Positions 43,127 to 52,132 of a stretch of 64,000 bases of DNA are shown piece after piece. The stretch is from Mycobacterium sp. DL440 (GTDB lineage Bacteria; Actinomycetota; Actinomycetes; Mycobacteriales; Mycobacteriaceae): assembly GCF_011745145.1 (NCBI RefSeq), contig NZ_CP050191.1, positions 5,186,147-5,250,146 on the forward strand, written 5' to 3'. The notes beneath the pieces were generated by a model, which worked only from the letters and a program-made list of their open reading frames with translations, was not told where the DNA came from and did no database searches. Position 1 is the stretch's first letter. The number at the start of each line of letters is the position of its first letter. The position numbers and the translations under genes are program-made.

Positions 43127-43541
43127 TGGCCGTACGCGCCGATTTGCGCGTGCCTCGAGTGCCACGTGCCTTCGGCGGCCGAGGCGCGCCCAGGACATAT
43201 GACTTGACCAAATGATTCCAACTGCAGGTGCGGCATACCTCAACCACATGGACTGCGAACTCGTCGTAACGAGTTGCCAACATCACCAGCTCCTCCGCGG
43301 TGCGCGCCGAGCCCGATACCGGGCCCAGATGTTCACCGAAAACCCACGACACCAGCGTGAGCTGCTCTTTACGGCAGATCGGACACATCACCGAACTTTG
43401 CTTGCCGTGAAACTTTGCCGCGCGCAGCAGGTACGGGTTGGCATCACAGACCTCCGAGACGCCGGTGCGCCCCGAATAGACCTCAGCCAGCAGGGACCGC
43501 CGCCGAAGCGCGTAGTCCACCACCTGTCTCTGCAATCGCAC
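43119..43541 (-). CDS. DUF5318 zinc-ribbon protein (Rv0049-like)
   Basis: A 140-residue conserved mycobacterial protein: LQRQVVDYALRRRSLLAEVY, GRTGVSEVCDANPYLLRAAK, then two CxxC pairs, VMCPICRKEQLTLVSWVFG and VVEVCRTCSWNHLVKSYVL, that can bind one zinc. A basic tail ends it. It overlaps ponA1 by eight bases, an unusually tight coupling conserved in Rv0049-Rv0050, which hints at a role in cell-wall synthesis control. The GTG start at 43541 gives the family N-terminus; an open frame further upstream is not conserved. Confidence 0.9.
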   Translation of the reverse strand: MRLQRQVVDYALRRRSLLAEVYSGRTGVSEVCDANPYLLRAAKFHGKQSSVMCPICRKEQLTLVSWVFGEHLGPVSGSARTAEELVMLATRYDEFAVHVVEVCRTCSWNHLVKSYVLGAPRPPKARGTRGTRKSARTASE

Positions 43542-43610
43542 GATGACCAGAGTACGTCGACCCCCTCGACACCGAGGCGCGACCGCGTCACACCTCCTAC
43601 GATCATCGGC

Positions 43611-44483
43611 GTGGCAACTCGGCAGACCTCGACCACCAGGGCCAAAGACAGCGATCGCGACGACACCTGCAAGGTGCTCGACAACGCGCTCGGCGAGGGC
43701 CAGTTGTCCATGGAAGAACACCGCCAACGGGTGTCGGCGGCCACCACCGCCACGACCCTGGGAGACCTGGCCCGCCTGGTCGATGATCTGCAGAACTCCA
43801 ACGCGTCGGTGCAGATGCCGACGCTGACCGAGCCCCGCCTGCCCCGCATTCGTAAGCCCGCCGGTTCCGGGTGGGGGCTGCGGCTGGCCTCGGCCGCCGT
43901 ACTTGTGGTGCTCGGCATCGGCATCGGCTGGGGCCTGTACGGAAACACCTCCTCACCACTGAGTTTCAACCCCGACCCAGGGGCGGTGCCGGACGGCGTC
44001 GACCCGGTGGTGCTGACCCCGCCGACACAGCTGCAATCGCTCAACGGGGTCAAGGGCCTGTTCGAGCAGATGCGCAAGAAGTTCGGCAACACCAGCGGCT
44101 TCGAACTGCACATCGATCCGGACTCGGCCCTGTTGTATCGCCCGGATCCGCAGGACAGCCGCAAGAAGGTCTACTACCGGTACACCGGTGGCTGGGGCGA
44201 CCCGAGCTCAGATCCGCGGAGCATCGACAAAGAAGATCGCCTCGTCGACCTGGCGGCTTTCGATTACGAAAAGGCGCTCGGTGTCATGCGGGGCGCGCCC
44301 GACACACTCAACACCAAACGTGCCGACGTGAAGAGCACGTGGCTGCGCATCACACCATCCGAGGATCCCTCGACCCCTGAGGCCATCAACATCGCGGTCA
44401 TCGTCAGCAGCGACTTCGGCGGCGGGAACATCGACCTCTACCCCGACGGCACCGTCAAGGGGATGTACCGCAACAACGGGTGA
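43611..44483 (+). CDS. DUF1707 membrane protein (Rv0048c-like)
   Basis: A 290-residue protein. The N-terminal DUF1707 motif is AKDSDRDDTCKVLDNALGEG with LSMEEHRQRVSAATTATTLG (about residues 8-60). One transmembrane helix (RLASAAVLVVLGIGIGWGL, about 86-105) follows, then an extracellular domain of about 185 residues with LYRPDPQDSRKKVYYRYTGG and the end GGGNIDLYPDGTVKGMY. It diverges from the DUF5318-ponA1-GT87 operon with 69 bases between starts, like Rv0048c beside Rv0049. The outer domain resembles no enzyme I recognise. Confidence 0.87.
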   Translation: MATRQTSTTRAKDSDRDDTCKVLDNALGEGQLSMEEHRQRVSAATTATTLGDLARLVDDLQNSNASVQMPTLTEPRLPRIRKPAGSGWGLRLASAAVLVVLGIGIGWGLYGNTSSPLSFNPDPGAVPDGVDPVVLTPPTQLQSLNGVKGLFEQMRKKFGNTSGFELHIDPDSALLYRPDPQDSRKKVYYRYTGGWGDPSSDPRSIDKEDRLVDLAAFDYEKALGVMRGAPDTLNTKRADVKSTWLRITPSEDPSTPEAINIAVIVSSDFGGGNIDLYPDGTVKGMYRNNG

Positions 44484-44604
44484 ACCGGGCTCCGGCCCGC
44501 CCGGAGCCGACCTTCGTTGCCCTCTGCACCGCTCGCGTCACTCTGGCGTGACACGCGTGCCCGGCAGCCGCTCCAGCGCGACAATCGACGGCATTCACTT
44601 GGCA

Positions 44605-44632
44605 CCAAATATATCGGCGCGATACAGTTTGG
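44605..44632. promoter_or_regulatory. Nested dyad upstream of the PadR-ino1 genes
   Basis: CCAAA (44605-44609) and TTTGG (44628-44632) surround TATCG/CGATA (44612-44616 and 44620-44624) with nearly the same centre. A second element TTGATC/GATCAA follows at 44640-44660. These lie 33-88 bases before the PadR start and look like operator sites for PadR autoregulation. Confidence 0.55.
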
Positions 44633-44692
44633 CGAGGTGTTGATCCGTCGTAGCGATCAATCCCATCTGATCTGTCGAAAGGGGTGTTCTCG

Positions 44693-45238
44693 ATGCTGGA
44701 GCTCGCAGTCCTGGGTCTTCTTCTCGAGTCACCCATGCACGGCTATGAGCTGCGCAAGCGATTGACGGGTCTGTTGGGGGCATTCAGGGCGTTCTCGTAC
44801 GGGTCGCTCTATCCGGCACTACGTCGCATGCAGGCCGACGGCCTGATCGTCGAGGACGCCGCACCCTTGGGACCGACCAAGGTGCGCCGCGCTCGGCGCG
44901 TGTATCAGCTGACGGATGCCGGCAAGCAGCGATTCACCGAGTTGGTCGCCGACACGGGGCCACAGAACTTCTCTGACGACGGGTTCGGTGTCCACCTCGC
45001 CTTCTTCAACCGCACCCCGGCCGAGGCCCGGATGCGAATCCTGGAGGGGCGGCGCCGTCAGGTGGAGGAACGTCGGGAAGGTCTGCGGGAAGCCGTGGCG
45101 CGGGCCAGCAGTTCATTCGACCGCTACACCCGTCAGCTGCACCAGCTGGGCCTGGAGTCCAGCGAACGAGAAGTGAAATGGCTCAACGAGTTGATCGCGG
45201 CCGAACGTACGGCACAGGGGCGCTCGGAAAACATATGA
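44693..45238 (+). CDS. PadR-family regulator (Rv0047c-like)
   Basis: A 181-residue PadR protein: LELAVLGLLLESPMHGYELR, KRLTGLLGAFRAFSYGSLYP, ALRRMQADGLIVEDAAPLGP, the wing RARRVYQLTDAGKQRFTEL, and a C-terminal coiled-coil-like dimer helix with RRQVEERREGLREAVARASS. ATG 44693 follows AAGGGG by 10 bases. The gene is 57 bases before ino1 on the same strand, as Rv0047c is beside Rv0046c, so it may be co-transcribed with and regulate ino1. Dyads upstream support autoregulation. Confidence 0.93.
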   Translation: MLELAVLGLLLESPMHGYELRKRLTGLLGAFRAFSYGSLYPALRRMQADGLIVEDAAPLGPTKVRRARRVYQLTDAGKQRFTELVADTGPQNFSDDGFGVHLAFFNRTPAEARMRILEGRRRQVEERREGLREAVARASSSFDRYTRQLHQLGLESSEREVKWLNELIAAERTAQGRSENI

Positions 45239-45295
45239 GCACAGACCCGCACAAGGCCCCAGGCCGAGCACACAGAACGAGTAAGGAGATCGTCC

Positions 45296-46387
45296 ATGTC
45301 TGAGCACGCAGGAGAAATCCGGGTCGCCATTGTCGGCGTCGGTAACTGCGCATCGTCCCTGGTCCAGGGCGTGCAGTACTACCACAACGCCGACGAGAAC
45401 ACGACTGTGCCGGGCCTGATGCACGTGAAGTTCGGCCCCTACCACGTGCGTGACGTGAAGTTCGTCGCCGCGTTCGACGTGGACGCCAAGAAGGTCGGCT
45501 TCGACCTGTCCGAGGCCATCTTCGCCTCCGAGAACAACACGATCAAGATCGCCGACGTGCCGCCGACCAACGTGACCGTGCAGCGCGGCCCGACGCTCGA
45601 CGGCATCGGCAAGTACTACGCCGACACCATCGAGATCTCCGACTTCGAGCCGGTCGACGTGGTCAAGGCGCTCAAGGACGCCAAGGTCGACGTGCTGGTC
45701 TCCTACCTGCCGGTGGGCTCCGAAGAGGCCGACAAGTTCTACGCCCAGTGCTGCATCGACGCCGGCGTGGCCTTCGTCAACGCGCTTCCGGTGTTCATCG
45801 CCTCCGACCCGGTGTGGGCCAAGAAGTTCGAGGACGCCGGTGTCCCGATCGTCGGCGACGACATCAAGAGCCAGGTCGGCGCGACCATCACCCACCGCGT
45901 GATGGCCAAGCTGTTCGAGGACCGCGGCGTCACGCTGGACCGCACCTACCAGCTCAACGTCGGCGGCAACATGGACTTCCTGAACATGCTGGAGCGCTCA
46001 CGCCTGGAGTCCAAGAAGGTCTCCAAGACCCAGGCCGTCACCTCCAACCTGACCGGCTCACTGGCCGGCAAGGTCGAGGACAAGAACGTCCACATCGGCC
46101 CGTCCGACCACGTCGCGTGGCTCGACGACCGCAAGTGGGCCTATGTGCGCCTGGAAGGCCGCGCCTTCGGTGACGTGCCGCTGAACCTGGAGTACAAGCT
46201 CGAGGTCTGGGACTCGCCGAACTCGGCCGGCGTGATCATCGACGCGGTGCGCGCCGCCAAGATCGCCAAGGACCGCGGCATCGGCGGCCCCATCGAGGCA
46301 GCGTCTGCCTACCTGATGAAGAGCCCGCCGAAGCAGATCGCCGATGACGTCGCCCGCATCGAGCTGGAGACCTTCATCGAGGGCTGA
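45296..46387 (+). CDS. ino1: Inositol-3-phosphate synthase
   Basis: A 363-residue actinobacterial MIPS that converts glucose-6-phosphate to 1L-myo-inositol-1-phosphate with bound NAD. This is the entry to phosphatidylinositol, PIMs/LAM and mycothiol. The dinucleotide loop is [18 protein letters not shown] (residues 9-26); active-site phrases are [56 protein letters not shown] and the Lys-containing [25 protein letters not shown] is 9 bases before the ATG. Codon use is strongly GC3-biased, as in highly expressed genes. Ortholog of Rv0046c. Confidence 0.97.
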   Translation: MSEHAGEIRVAIVGVGNCASSLVQGVQYYHNADENTTVPGLMHVKFGPYHVRDVKFVAAFDVDAKKVGFDLSEAIFASENNTIKIADVPPTNVTVQRGPTLDGIGKYYADTIEISDFEPVDVVKALKDAKVDVLVSYLPVGSEEADKFYAQCCIDAGVAFVNALPVFIASDPVWAKKFEDAGVPIVGDDIKSQVGATITHRVMAKLFEDRGVTLDRTYQLNVGGNMDFLNMLERSRLESKKVSKTQAVTSNLTGSLAGKVEDKNVHIGPSDHVAWLDDRKWAYVRLEGRAFGDVPLNLEYKLEVWDSPNSAGVIIDAVRAAKIAKDRGIGGPIEAASAYLMKSPPKQIADDVARIELETFIEG

Positions 46388-46401
46388 CCCTCGTCGTTTT
46401 C

Positions 46402-46454
46402 ACTCTGCGCCCAGGGCGTGTGCTTCTCGCACAACCACGCCCTGGGCGCAGAGT
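46402..46454. terminator. Strong 19-base-pair hairpin after ino1
   Basis: ACTCTGCGCCCAGGGCGTG (46402-46420) pairs perfectly with its complement at 46436-46454 around a 15-base loop, 14 bases past the ino1 stop. It is followed by TCGTTT. Same family of sequence as the hairpin at 61498-61550. Confidence 0.8.
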
Positions 46455-46477
46455 CGTTTCCGGGTTAGGGTCCCGGG

Positions 46478-47380
46478 GTGGCCAAGCCCCAGATCTCCGA
46501 TGACGACCTGCTCACGCTCGACGAGTTCGGCCTCCTCGACGAGAACGCCGAACAGATCGGTGCCAGTGGCCCACTGCCGCCGGTCGAGCGCATCGAGCAG
46601 GGGCCGATCAGCGCGCTGAAGTTCGGCACCGCCACCCCACGCATCGTGTTCCTGCACGGCGGCGGCCAGAACGCCCACACCTGGGACACCGTCATCCTCG
46701 GACTCGGCGAGCCGGCCCTGGCGGTGGATCTGCCCGGCCACGGCCGTTCGGCGTGGCGGGAGGACGGCGACTACGGCCCGAAACTGAATGCGGCAAGCCT
46801 GATTCCGGTTCTGGAAACCCACGCCCCTGACCCGCGACTGGTGGTCGGGATGTCGCTGGGTGGATTGACCGCACTGCGGATCGCGGCAACCGAGCCCCGG
46901 CTGGTACCCGAACTCGCACTGGTCGACGTCACGCCGTCGGCACCCGAGCGTCACAACGAGATGACCAAGGCGCAGATGGGCACCGTCGCCCTGGTGCAGG
47001 AGAACCGCACCTTCCCGACGTTTCGGGCCATGCTCGACGTGACCGTCGCCGCCGCGCCACATCGGGACCGGAATTCGTTGCGGCGCGGTGTGTTCCACAA
47101 CTCCAAGCAGCTTGAGGACGGCACCTGGACGTGGCGGTACGACACGTTCCGCAAGGGTGACGGGTTTGACGGGTTGTGGGACGACGTCCCGGCGATCACC
47201 ATGCCCACCACCTTGATCCGCGGCGCCAACTCGTATTTCGTCAACGACGAAGACGCCGAGACGTTCGCAAATAACGCACCGGGCTTTCAGCGCACCCACG
47301 TTGTCGCCGACTCCGGCCACTCCGTGCAGGGCGATCAGCCGGCGAAGCTGGTAGAGCTCCTGCGCGGTCTGCTGGGCTGA
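46478..47380 (+). CDS. Alpha/beta hydrolase (Rv0045c-like esterase)
   Basis: A 300-residue hydrolase. After an acidic N-terminus, the oxyanion segment is IVFLHGGGQNAHTWDTVI, the nucleophile Ser is in VVGMSLGGLTALRIAA (about 126), the Asp/Glu region is TLIRGANSYFVNDEDAETF and the His is in VVADSGHSVQGDQPAKL. The order and length match Rv0045c, an ester hydrolase of M. tuberculosis with an unusual fold and short-chain preference. It starts with GTG 18 bases or so past the ino1 hairpin. It may share a transcript with the LLM gene 56 bases on. Confidence 0.92.
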   Translation: MAKPQISDDDLLTLDEFGLLDENAEQIGASGPLPPVERIEQGPISALKFGTATPRIVFLHGGGQNAHTWDTVILGLGEPALAVDLPGHGRSAWREDGDYGPKLNAASLIPVLETHAPDPRLVVGMSLGGLTALRIAATEPRLVPELALVDVTPSAPERHNEMTKAQMGTVALVQENRTFPTFRAMLDVTVAAAPHRDRNSLRRGVFHNSKQLEDGTWTWRYDTFRKGDGFDGLWDDVPAITMPTTLIRGANSYFVNDEDAETFANNAPGFQRTHVVADSGHSVQGDQPAKLVELLRGLLG

Positions 47381-47436
47381 CCCGGCGGGAAAGTCCGAAC
47401 CTCGACCACCCGATTCGCGTGAGTAGGCTCGGAAAA

Positions 47437-48249
47437 GTGAGCCATCCCATCCGCATCGGCGTACAACTGCAGCCGCAGCACTCCCCCACCTACAGCCACA
47501 TCCGCGACGCAGTGCGCCGCTGTGAGGACATCGGCGTCGACATCGCCTTCAACTGGGATCACTTCTTCCCGCTCTACGGCGATCCCGAGGGTGCGCACTA
47601 CGAATGCTGGACCATGCTCGGCGCCTGGGCCGAGCAGACCTCGCGCATCGAGATCGGCGCACTGGTCAGCTGCAACTCCTACCGCAACCCCGAACTACTG
47701 GCCGACATGGCCCGCACCGTCGACCACATCTCCGACGGTCGGCTCATTCTTGGTATCGGAAGTGGTTGGAAACAAAAGGATTACGACGAGTACGGGTACG
47801 AGTTCGGCACCGCGGGCAGCCGCCTGGACGATCTGGCCGAAGCGCTGCCGCGGATCGAGGCCCGGCTGGCCAAGCTCAACCCGGCGCCCACCCGCGAGAT
47901 CCCGATCCTCATCGGTGGTCAGGGCGAACGCAAGACCTTGCGCCTCGTGGCCGAGCACGCCCACATCTGGCACGCATTCGTCGACCACACCACCTATCCG
48001 GGCAAGGCCGCGGTGCTCGCCGAGCACTGCGCCACGACAGGCCGCGACCCGTCGACTGTGCAGCGCTCGGCAGGCGTACAGGAGTCCGGGGGGATCGACG
48101 CCATGCTCGCCGAGGCCGACGCACTGGCCGATCTGGGGGTCAGCATCCTGACCGTGGGGGTCAACGGGCCGGACTACGACCTGACCGGCGCCGAGGCCCT
48201 CTGCCGCTGGCGCGACGACCGGGCGCGCAAAGGTCAGCGGATGAGCTGA
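47437..48249 (+). CDS. LLM-class F420-dependent oxidoreductase (Rv0044c-like)
   Basis: A 270-residue luciferase-like TIM barrel protein: [60 protein letters not shown], the F420-group signature [20 protein letters not shown] and [20 protein letters not shown]. This fits F420-dependent reductases or dehydrogenases of mycobacteria rather than flavin monooxygenases. A GTG at 47419 is in frame 18 bases upstream; I prefer the GTG at 47437 since the conserved sequence begins there. Substrate unknown. Confidence 0.9.
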   Translation: MSHPIRIGVQLQPQHSPTYSHIRDAVRRCEDIGVDIAFNWDHFFPLYGDPEGAHYECWTMLGAWAEQTSRIEIGALVSCNSYRNPELLADMARTVDHISDGRLILGIGSGWKQKDYDEYGYEFGTAGSRLDDLAEALPRIEARLAKLNPAPTREIPILIGGQGERKTLRLVAEHAHIWHAFVDHTTYPGKAAVLAEHCATTGRDPSTVQRSAGVQESGGIDAMLAEADALADLGVSILTVGVNGPDYDLTGAEALCRWRDDRARKGQRMS

Positions 48250-48347
48250 GGCTACTTGCGCCACCCTTTACAGCCACCCGTGAGAAACTTGCGAAACGCA
48301 AACGCACGGGGGGTGTGCGTCCCGACAAAAAGGGGGAGTTAAAAAGG

Positions 48348-49013
48348 GTGCCCAAAAACTACGGGGTCAAGGAGAAAGATCAGGTTGTCACTCACATCAT
48401 CAATCTGGTGATGACGGGCAAGCTGCGTTCCGGTGACCGCATCGACCGCAACGAGATCGTCCGTGACCTCGGGCTGAGCCGCGTCCCCATCCAGGAGGCG
48501 GTGGTGCAGCTCGAGCACGACGGAATCCTCTCGACGCGATATCACCGCGGCGCGTTCGTCTCCCGCTTCGACGAGGCCACCGTTGCCGAGCACCACGAGC
48601 TGTACGGGATTCTGAACGGCATCGCCTCGGCCCGCTGCGCCACCAACCCGACTCCGCGCATCGTCGCGCATCTCGATGACACGTTGCGCGTGATGCGTTC
48701 AGCAAAGGACACCAAGACCTTCCAAGAGGCGTGCTGGGTGTTCCGCGACTCGATCAACGACGAGTACGCCGGGCCGCGGCTGCACGCCACCATCCGCGCC
48801 GGGAAGAGCTTTGCGCCCTCGGAATTCTGGATCAGCTACCCGAAGGCCAAGGCCGAATTTCTCGCCGGCTACGAGGATGAAGCCGCCGCCATCAACGCCC
48901 GCGATCCCGGGGCGGCCCGCATGGCCTGCACCGAGCGGGCCGACAAGATGGCGCAGATCATGATCGGGGAGCTCACCCGGCGCGGGGTCTTCGGCGACTT
49001 GCGGTCCCCTTGA
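48348..49013 (+). CDS. GntR-family (FadR-like) regulator (Rv0043c-like)
   Basis: A 221-residue regulator: winged helix with [40 protein letters not shown] and [20 protein letters not shown], then an all-helical FCD-type ligand domain ([39 protein letters not shown]). I chose the GTG at 48348 because AGGGGGAG lies 8-15 bases upstream; an open frame extends through the end of the LLM gene but is not conserved. A GTG at 48315 is an alternative. Regulated genes may be the LLM oxidoreductase or the ABC importer that follows. Confidence 0.88.
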   Translation: MPKNYGVKEKDQVVTHIINLVMTGKLRSGDRIDRNEIVRDLGLSRVPIQEAVVQLEHDGILSTRYHRGAFVSRFDEATVAEHHELYGILNGIASARCATNPTPRIVAHLDDTLRVMRSAKDTKTFQEACWVFRDSINDEYAGPRLHATIRAGKSFAPSEFWISYPKAKAEFLAGYEDEAAAINARDPGAARMACTERADKMAQIMIGELTRRGVFGDLRSP

Positions 49014-49058
49014 GCGGAATCCCTCATCACCGGGCGCCCGCCCACTAGGTTGCATCAA

Positions 49059-50831
49059 ATGGACGCCAGACGATCGGCCGCGCTGCTGACCACGGTCCTG
49101 ATGCTGTTCGGGCTGGTCTTTGCAGCACCCGCCGGGGCGGACGTCGACCAGTGCGCACCGCCCGGCGTGGACAGCGCCAGCGCACTGCCCACCAACCTGG
49201 CTGCCGCCGCCACGGGACCCGGCGCCGACAAGTACACCACCGCCACCGTCGTGCCCCTGGACACGATCCGGCCCGAGAACCTCGGCCTGGGCACCCCCGG
49301 CGTCCTCACCGTCGGGACGCTGTCGGACGCGCCGCCCAGCATCTGCATCAACTCGGCCGGACAGTTCACCGGTTTCGACAATGAGCTGCTACGCGCCATC
49401 GCCGACAAGCTCGGCCTGCGCATCAAATTCGTCGGCACCGACTTCTCCGGTCTGTTGGCCCAGACCGCCTCCCGGCGCTTCGACGTGGCCTCCTCGTCGA
49501 TCACCACCACCGACGCCCGGCGGCGCACCGTCGGCTTCACCAACGGCTACGACTTCGGCTACTTCTCGCTCGTGGTGCCCAGCGGTTCACCGATCACGGG
49601 CTTCGGCCAGCTCGCCGCCGGACAGCGCATCGGCGTGGTGCAGGGCACCGTGCAAGAGGCTTACGTCATCGACACGCTGCACCTGCAGCCGGTGAAATTC
49701 CCCGACTACAACACCGTCTACGCCAGCCTCAAGACTCGCCAGATCGACGCCTGGGTGGCACCCTCACAACAGGCCTCGGGCACGGTGCAGCCCGGCGACC
49801 CGGCGCAGATCATCGAAAACACCTTCAGCCTGGACAATTTCGTGGCGTGGGCGGTGGCCAAGGAGAACCAGCCGCTGATCGATGCGCTGAACTCCGGACT
49901 GGATGCCGTCATTGCAGACGGGACGTGGGCCCAGCTTTATTCCGACTGGGTCCCGCGGGCACTGCCGCCCGGCTGGAAACCTGGCTCCAAGGCCGCGCCC
50001 GTTCCCGAGCTGCCCGATTTCGCCGCGATCGCCGCCGCCAAGGAAAAACCCGCCGCCGGGGGTCCGGTGGCAGCGAAATCGACACTCGCGCAACTGGCGG
50101 ACTCGTTCCTCGACTGGGATCTCTACAAGCAGGCGGTCCCCGACCTGCTGCGCACCGGCCTGCCCAACACGCTCATCCTGACCGTGTGCGCCAGCGTCAT
50201 CGGACTCGTGCTCGGGATGGTCCTGGCCGTGGCGGGCATCTCGCGGTCGCGGTGGTTGCGTTGGCCGGCCCGCGTGTACACCGACATCTTCCGCGGCCTA
50301 CCCGAGGTGGTGATCATCCTGCTGATCGGACTGGGTATCGGCCCCATCGTCGGATCGCTCACCGGTAACAGCCCCTACCCGCTGGGCATCGCCGCGCTCG
50401 GGCTGATGGCAGCGGCCTACGTCGGGGAGATCTTCCGCTCGGGCATCCAGAGCATCGAGCCCGGCCAGCTGGAAGCCTCACGCGCCCTGGGCTTCAGCTA
50501 CGCCTCGTCGATGCGCCTGGTCGTCGTTCCGCAGGGCATCCGGCGGGTGCTGCCCGCGCTGATGAACCAGTTCATCTCGCTACTGAAGGCCTCGTCGCTG
50601 GTGTACTTCCTCGGTCTGGTCGCCAGCCAGCGCGAACTGTTCCAGGTGGGCCGAGATCTCAACGCGCAGACCGGGAATCTGTCACCACTGGTCGCGGCCG
50701 GGCTGTTCTACCTGCTGCTCACCATCCCGCTGACCCACCTGGTCAACTTCGTCGACAACCGGCTGCGCAGGGGCCGCCCCCCGGCCGAGGAGGATCCCCT
50801 GCCCGCGGCGACCAACCAGGAGATGATCTGA
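49059..50831 (+). CDS. Fused amino-acid ABC transporter binding protein and permease (GlnH-GlnP type)
   Basis: A 590-residue single chain. A signal peptide (to about residue 27) is followed by a type II solute-binding domain (about 75-310) with PGVLTVGTLSDAPPSICINS, FTGFDNELLRAIADKLGLRI, RRTVGFTNGYDFGYFSLVVP and VVQGTVQEAYVIDTLHL. A permease domain (about 355-570) with five or so membrane segments follows, bearing the coupling-loop sequence LEASRALGFSYASSMRLVVV. Fusing binding protein and permease tethers the receptor to the channel, an arrangement known for glutamine/glutamate importers of Gram-positives. The stop overlaps the ATPase start (TGATG). Confidence 0.92.
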   Translation: MDARRSAALLTTVLMLFGLVFAAPAGADVDQCAPPGVDSASALPTNLAAAATGPGADKYTTATVVPLDTIRPENLGLGTPGVLTVGTLSDAPPSICINSAGQFTGFDNELLRAIADKLGLRIKFVGTDFSGLLAQTASRRFDVASSSITTTDARRRTVGFTNGYDFGYFSLVVPSGSPITGFGQLAAGQRIGVVQGTVQEAYVIDTLHLQPVKFPDYNTVYASLKTRQIDAWVAPSQQASGTVQPGDPAQIIENTFSLDNFVAWAVAKENQPLIDALNSGLDAVIADGTWAQLYSDWVPRALPPGWKPGSKAAPVPELPDFAAIAAAKEKPAAGGPVAAKSTLAQLADSFLDWDLYKQAVPDLLRTGLPNTLILTVCASVIGLVLGMVLAVAGISRSRWLRWPARVYTDIFRGLPEVVIILLIGLGIGPIVGSLTGNSPYPLGIAALGLMAAAYVGEIFRSGIQSIEPGQLEASRALGFSYASSMRLVVVPQGIRRVLPALMNQFISLLKASSLVYFLGLVASQRELFQVGRDLNAQTGNLSPLVAAGLFYLLLTIPLTHLVNFVDNRLRRGRPPAEEDPLPAATNQEMI

Positions 50832-51568
50832 TGTCGGCACCTCAGCCAGTCGCGCTGGCCGCCAAGGACATTCAACTGTCTTTCGGGCCGAACACGGTGC
50901 TGCGCGGGGTGGACCTGGACGTGCCTGCCGGTACGACGACGGCAATCATCGGCCCGTCGGGATCCGGAAAATCGACGCTGCTGCGCACCCTCAACCGTCT
51001 GTACGAACCCGACCGCGGCGACATCCTGCTCGATGGACGGTCGGTGCTCACCGACAATCCCGACCAGCTGCGCCAGCGCATCGGCATGGTGTTCCAGCAG
51101 TTCAACCTGTTCCCGCACAAGACCGTGCTCGACAACGTCACCTTGGGCCCGCGAAAGCTCAAGCGGCTCAGCGCCGAGCATGCCCGCACCGTGGGGCTGG
51201 AGCAGCTGGATCGAGTTGGCTTGCGGCACAAGGCGGATGTACGTCCGATAACCCTGTCGGGCGGCCAGCAGCAGCGCGTGGCGATCGCACGCGCGCTCGC
51301 CATGGCCCCGCAGGTGATGTTCTTCGACGAGGCCACCTCCGCGCTGGACCCGGAGCTGGTCAAGGGAATTCTGGAGTTGATCGCCGACCTCGCCGCCGAG
51401 GGGATGACCATCCTGACGGTCACCCACGAGATGGGCTTCGCCCGTTCCACCGCCGACTCGGTGGTGTTCATGGATTACGGCAAGGTGGTCGAGTCGGGTA
51501 CCCCCGACCAGATCTTCGAAGCGGCCGAGACAGATCGGCTGCGCCGCTTCCTGTCCCAAGTGCTGTGA
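50831..51568 (+). CDS. Amino-acid ABC transporter ATP-binding protein (GlnQ type)
   Basis: A 245-residue ABC ATPase of the polar amino-acid uptake class: Walker A IIGPSGSGKSTLLRTL (about 40-55), Q-loop IGMVFQQFNLFPHKTVLDNV, signature ITLSGGQQQRVAIARALAMA, Walker B VMFFDEATSALDPEL and the switch His in ILTVTHEMGFARSTADS. It overlaps the fused receptor-permease gene by one base, so the two genes form a full importer. No other permease is nearby. Confidence 0.96.
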   Translation: MSAPQPVALAAKDIQLSFGPNTVLRGVDLDVPAGTTTAIIGPSGSGKSTLLRTLNRLYEPDRGDILLDGRSVLTDNPDQLRQRIGMVFQQFNLFPHKTVLDNVTLGPRKLKRLSAEHARTVGLEQLDRVGLRHKADVRPITLSGGQQQRVAIARALAMAPQVMFFDEATSALDPELVKGILELIADLAAEGMTILTVTHEMGFARSTADSVVFMDYGKVVESGTPDQIFEAAETDRLRRFLSQVL

Positions 51569-51608
51569 GTGTGCCGTGAAACCCCTGGGTCAAACGCAAC
51601 AAGCTGAC

Positions 51609-51631
51609 AACCTGACAGCTTCAGACAGGTT
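51609..51631. promoter_or_regulatory. Overlapping dyads before the MarR gene
   Basis: AACCTG (51609-51614) pairs with CAGGTT (51626-51631), and AAGCTG (51601-51606) pairs with CAGCTT (51616-51621). These two interleaved inverted repeats end 13 bases before the MarR start and look like an autoregulatory operator. Confidence 0.6.
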
Positions 51632-51644
51632 AGACTAGCGAATT

Positions 51645-52127
51645 ATGGTAGAGCCCGATCCGCAGGTCACTGAGCTGGCCGGAGAGTTGCAGCGCGTACT
51701 CTCCAAGGTTTTCTCGGTGCTGCGCCGCGGCGACACCCATAAGGGGACTGCCGGAGAGCTCACGCTGGCCCAGCTCTCGATCCTGCTCACCCTGCTCGAC
51801 CAGGGCCCGATCCGGATGACCGAACTGGCCGCCCGTGAGCGCGTGCGCACCCCCACCACCACCGTGGCGATCCGCCGGCTGGAGAAGTTGGGGCTGGTCA
51901 AGCGGTCCCGCGACCCTTCGGACCTGCGTGCCGTGCTCGTGGAGGTCACCCCACGCGGCCTGGTTCAGCACCGCGAATCGCTGGCCGCCCGTCGGGCCGA
52001 TCTCGCCGCCCGGCTGGCCAACCTGAGCCCAGATGACCTCGCCACCCTCGCCACCGCATTGGCCCCGCTGGAGCGGCTGACGGTCCAGAACGAGCGAACC
52101 CAGGCTGCCCACGCCAAGTCCGAGTAG
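51645..52127 (+). CDS. MarR-family regulator (Rv0042c-like)
   Basis: A 160-residue MarR protein: VTELAGELQRVLSKVFSVLR, TLAQLSILLTLLDQGPIRMT, recognition region ARERVRTPTTTVAIRRLEKL, wing KRSRDPSDLRAVLVEVTPRG, C-terminal dimer helix with DDLATLATALAPLERLTVQ. It keeps the Rv0042c position near leuS, although two extra genes (ggh and an SDR) lie between. Interleaved inverted repeats upstream suggest autoregulation. The stop is 5 bases from the convergent ggh stop. Confidence 0.92.
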   Translation: MVEPDPQVTELAGELQRVLSKVFSVLRRGDTHKGTAGELTLAQLSILLTLLDQGPIRMTELAARERVRTPTTTVAIRRLEKLGLVKRSRDPSDLRAVLVEVTPRGLVQHRESLAARRADLAARLANLSPDDLATLATALAPLERLTVQNERTQAAHAKSE

Positions 52128-52132
52128 CCGGG

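Noticed and set aside
47604..48347. Extended N-terminus of the GntR regulator
   Set aside because: Overlaps the LLM oxidoreductase in another frame; the GntR fold begins after the GTG at 48348 with a good ribosome-binding site.
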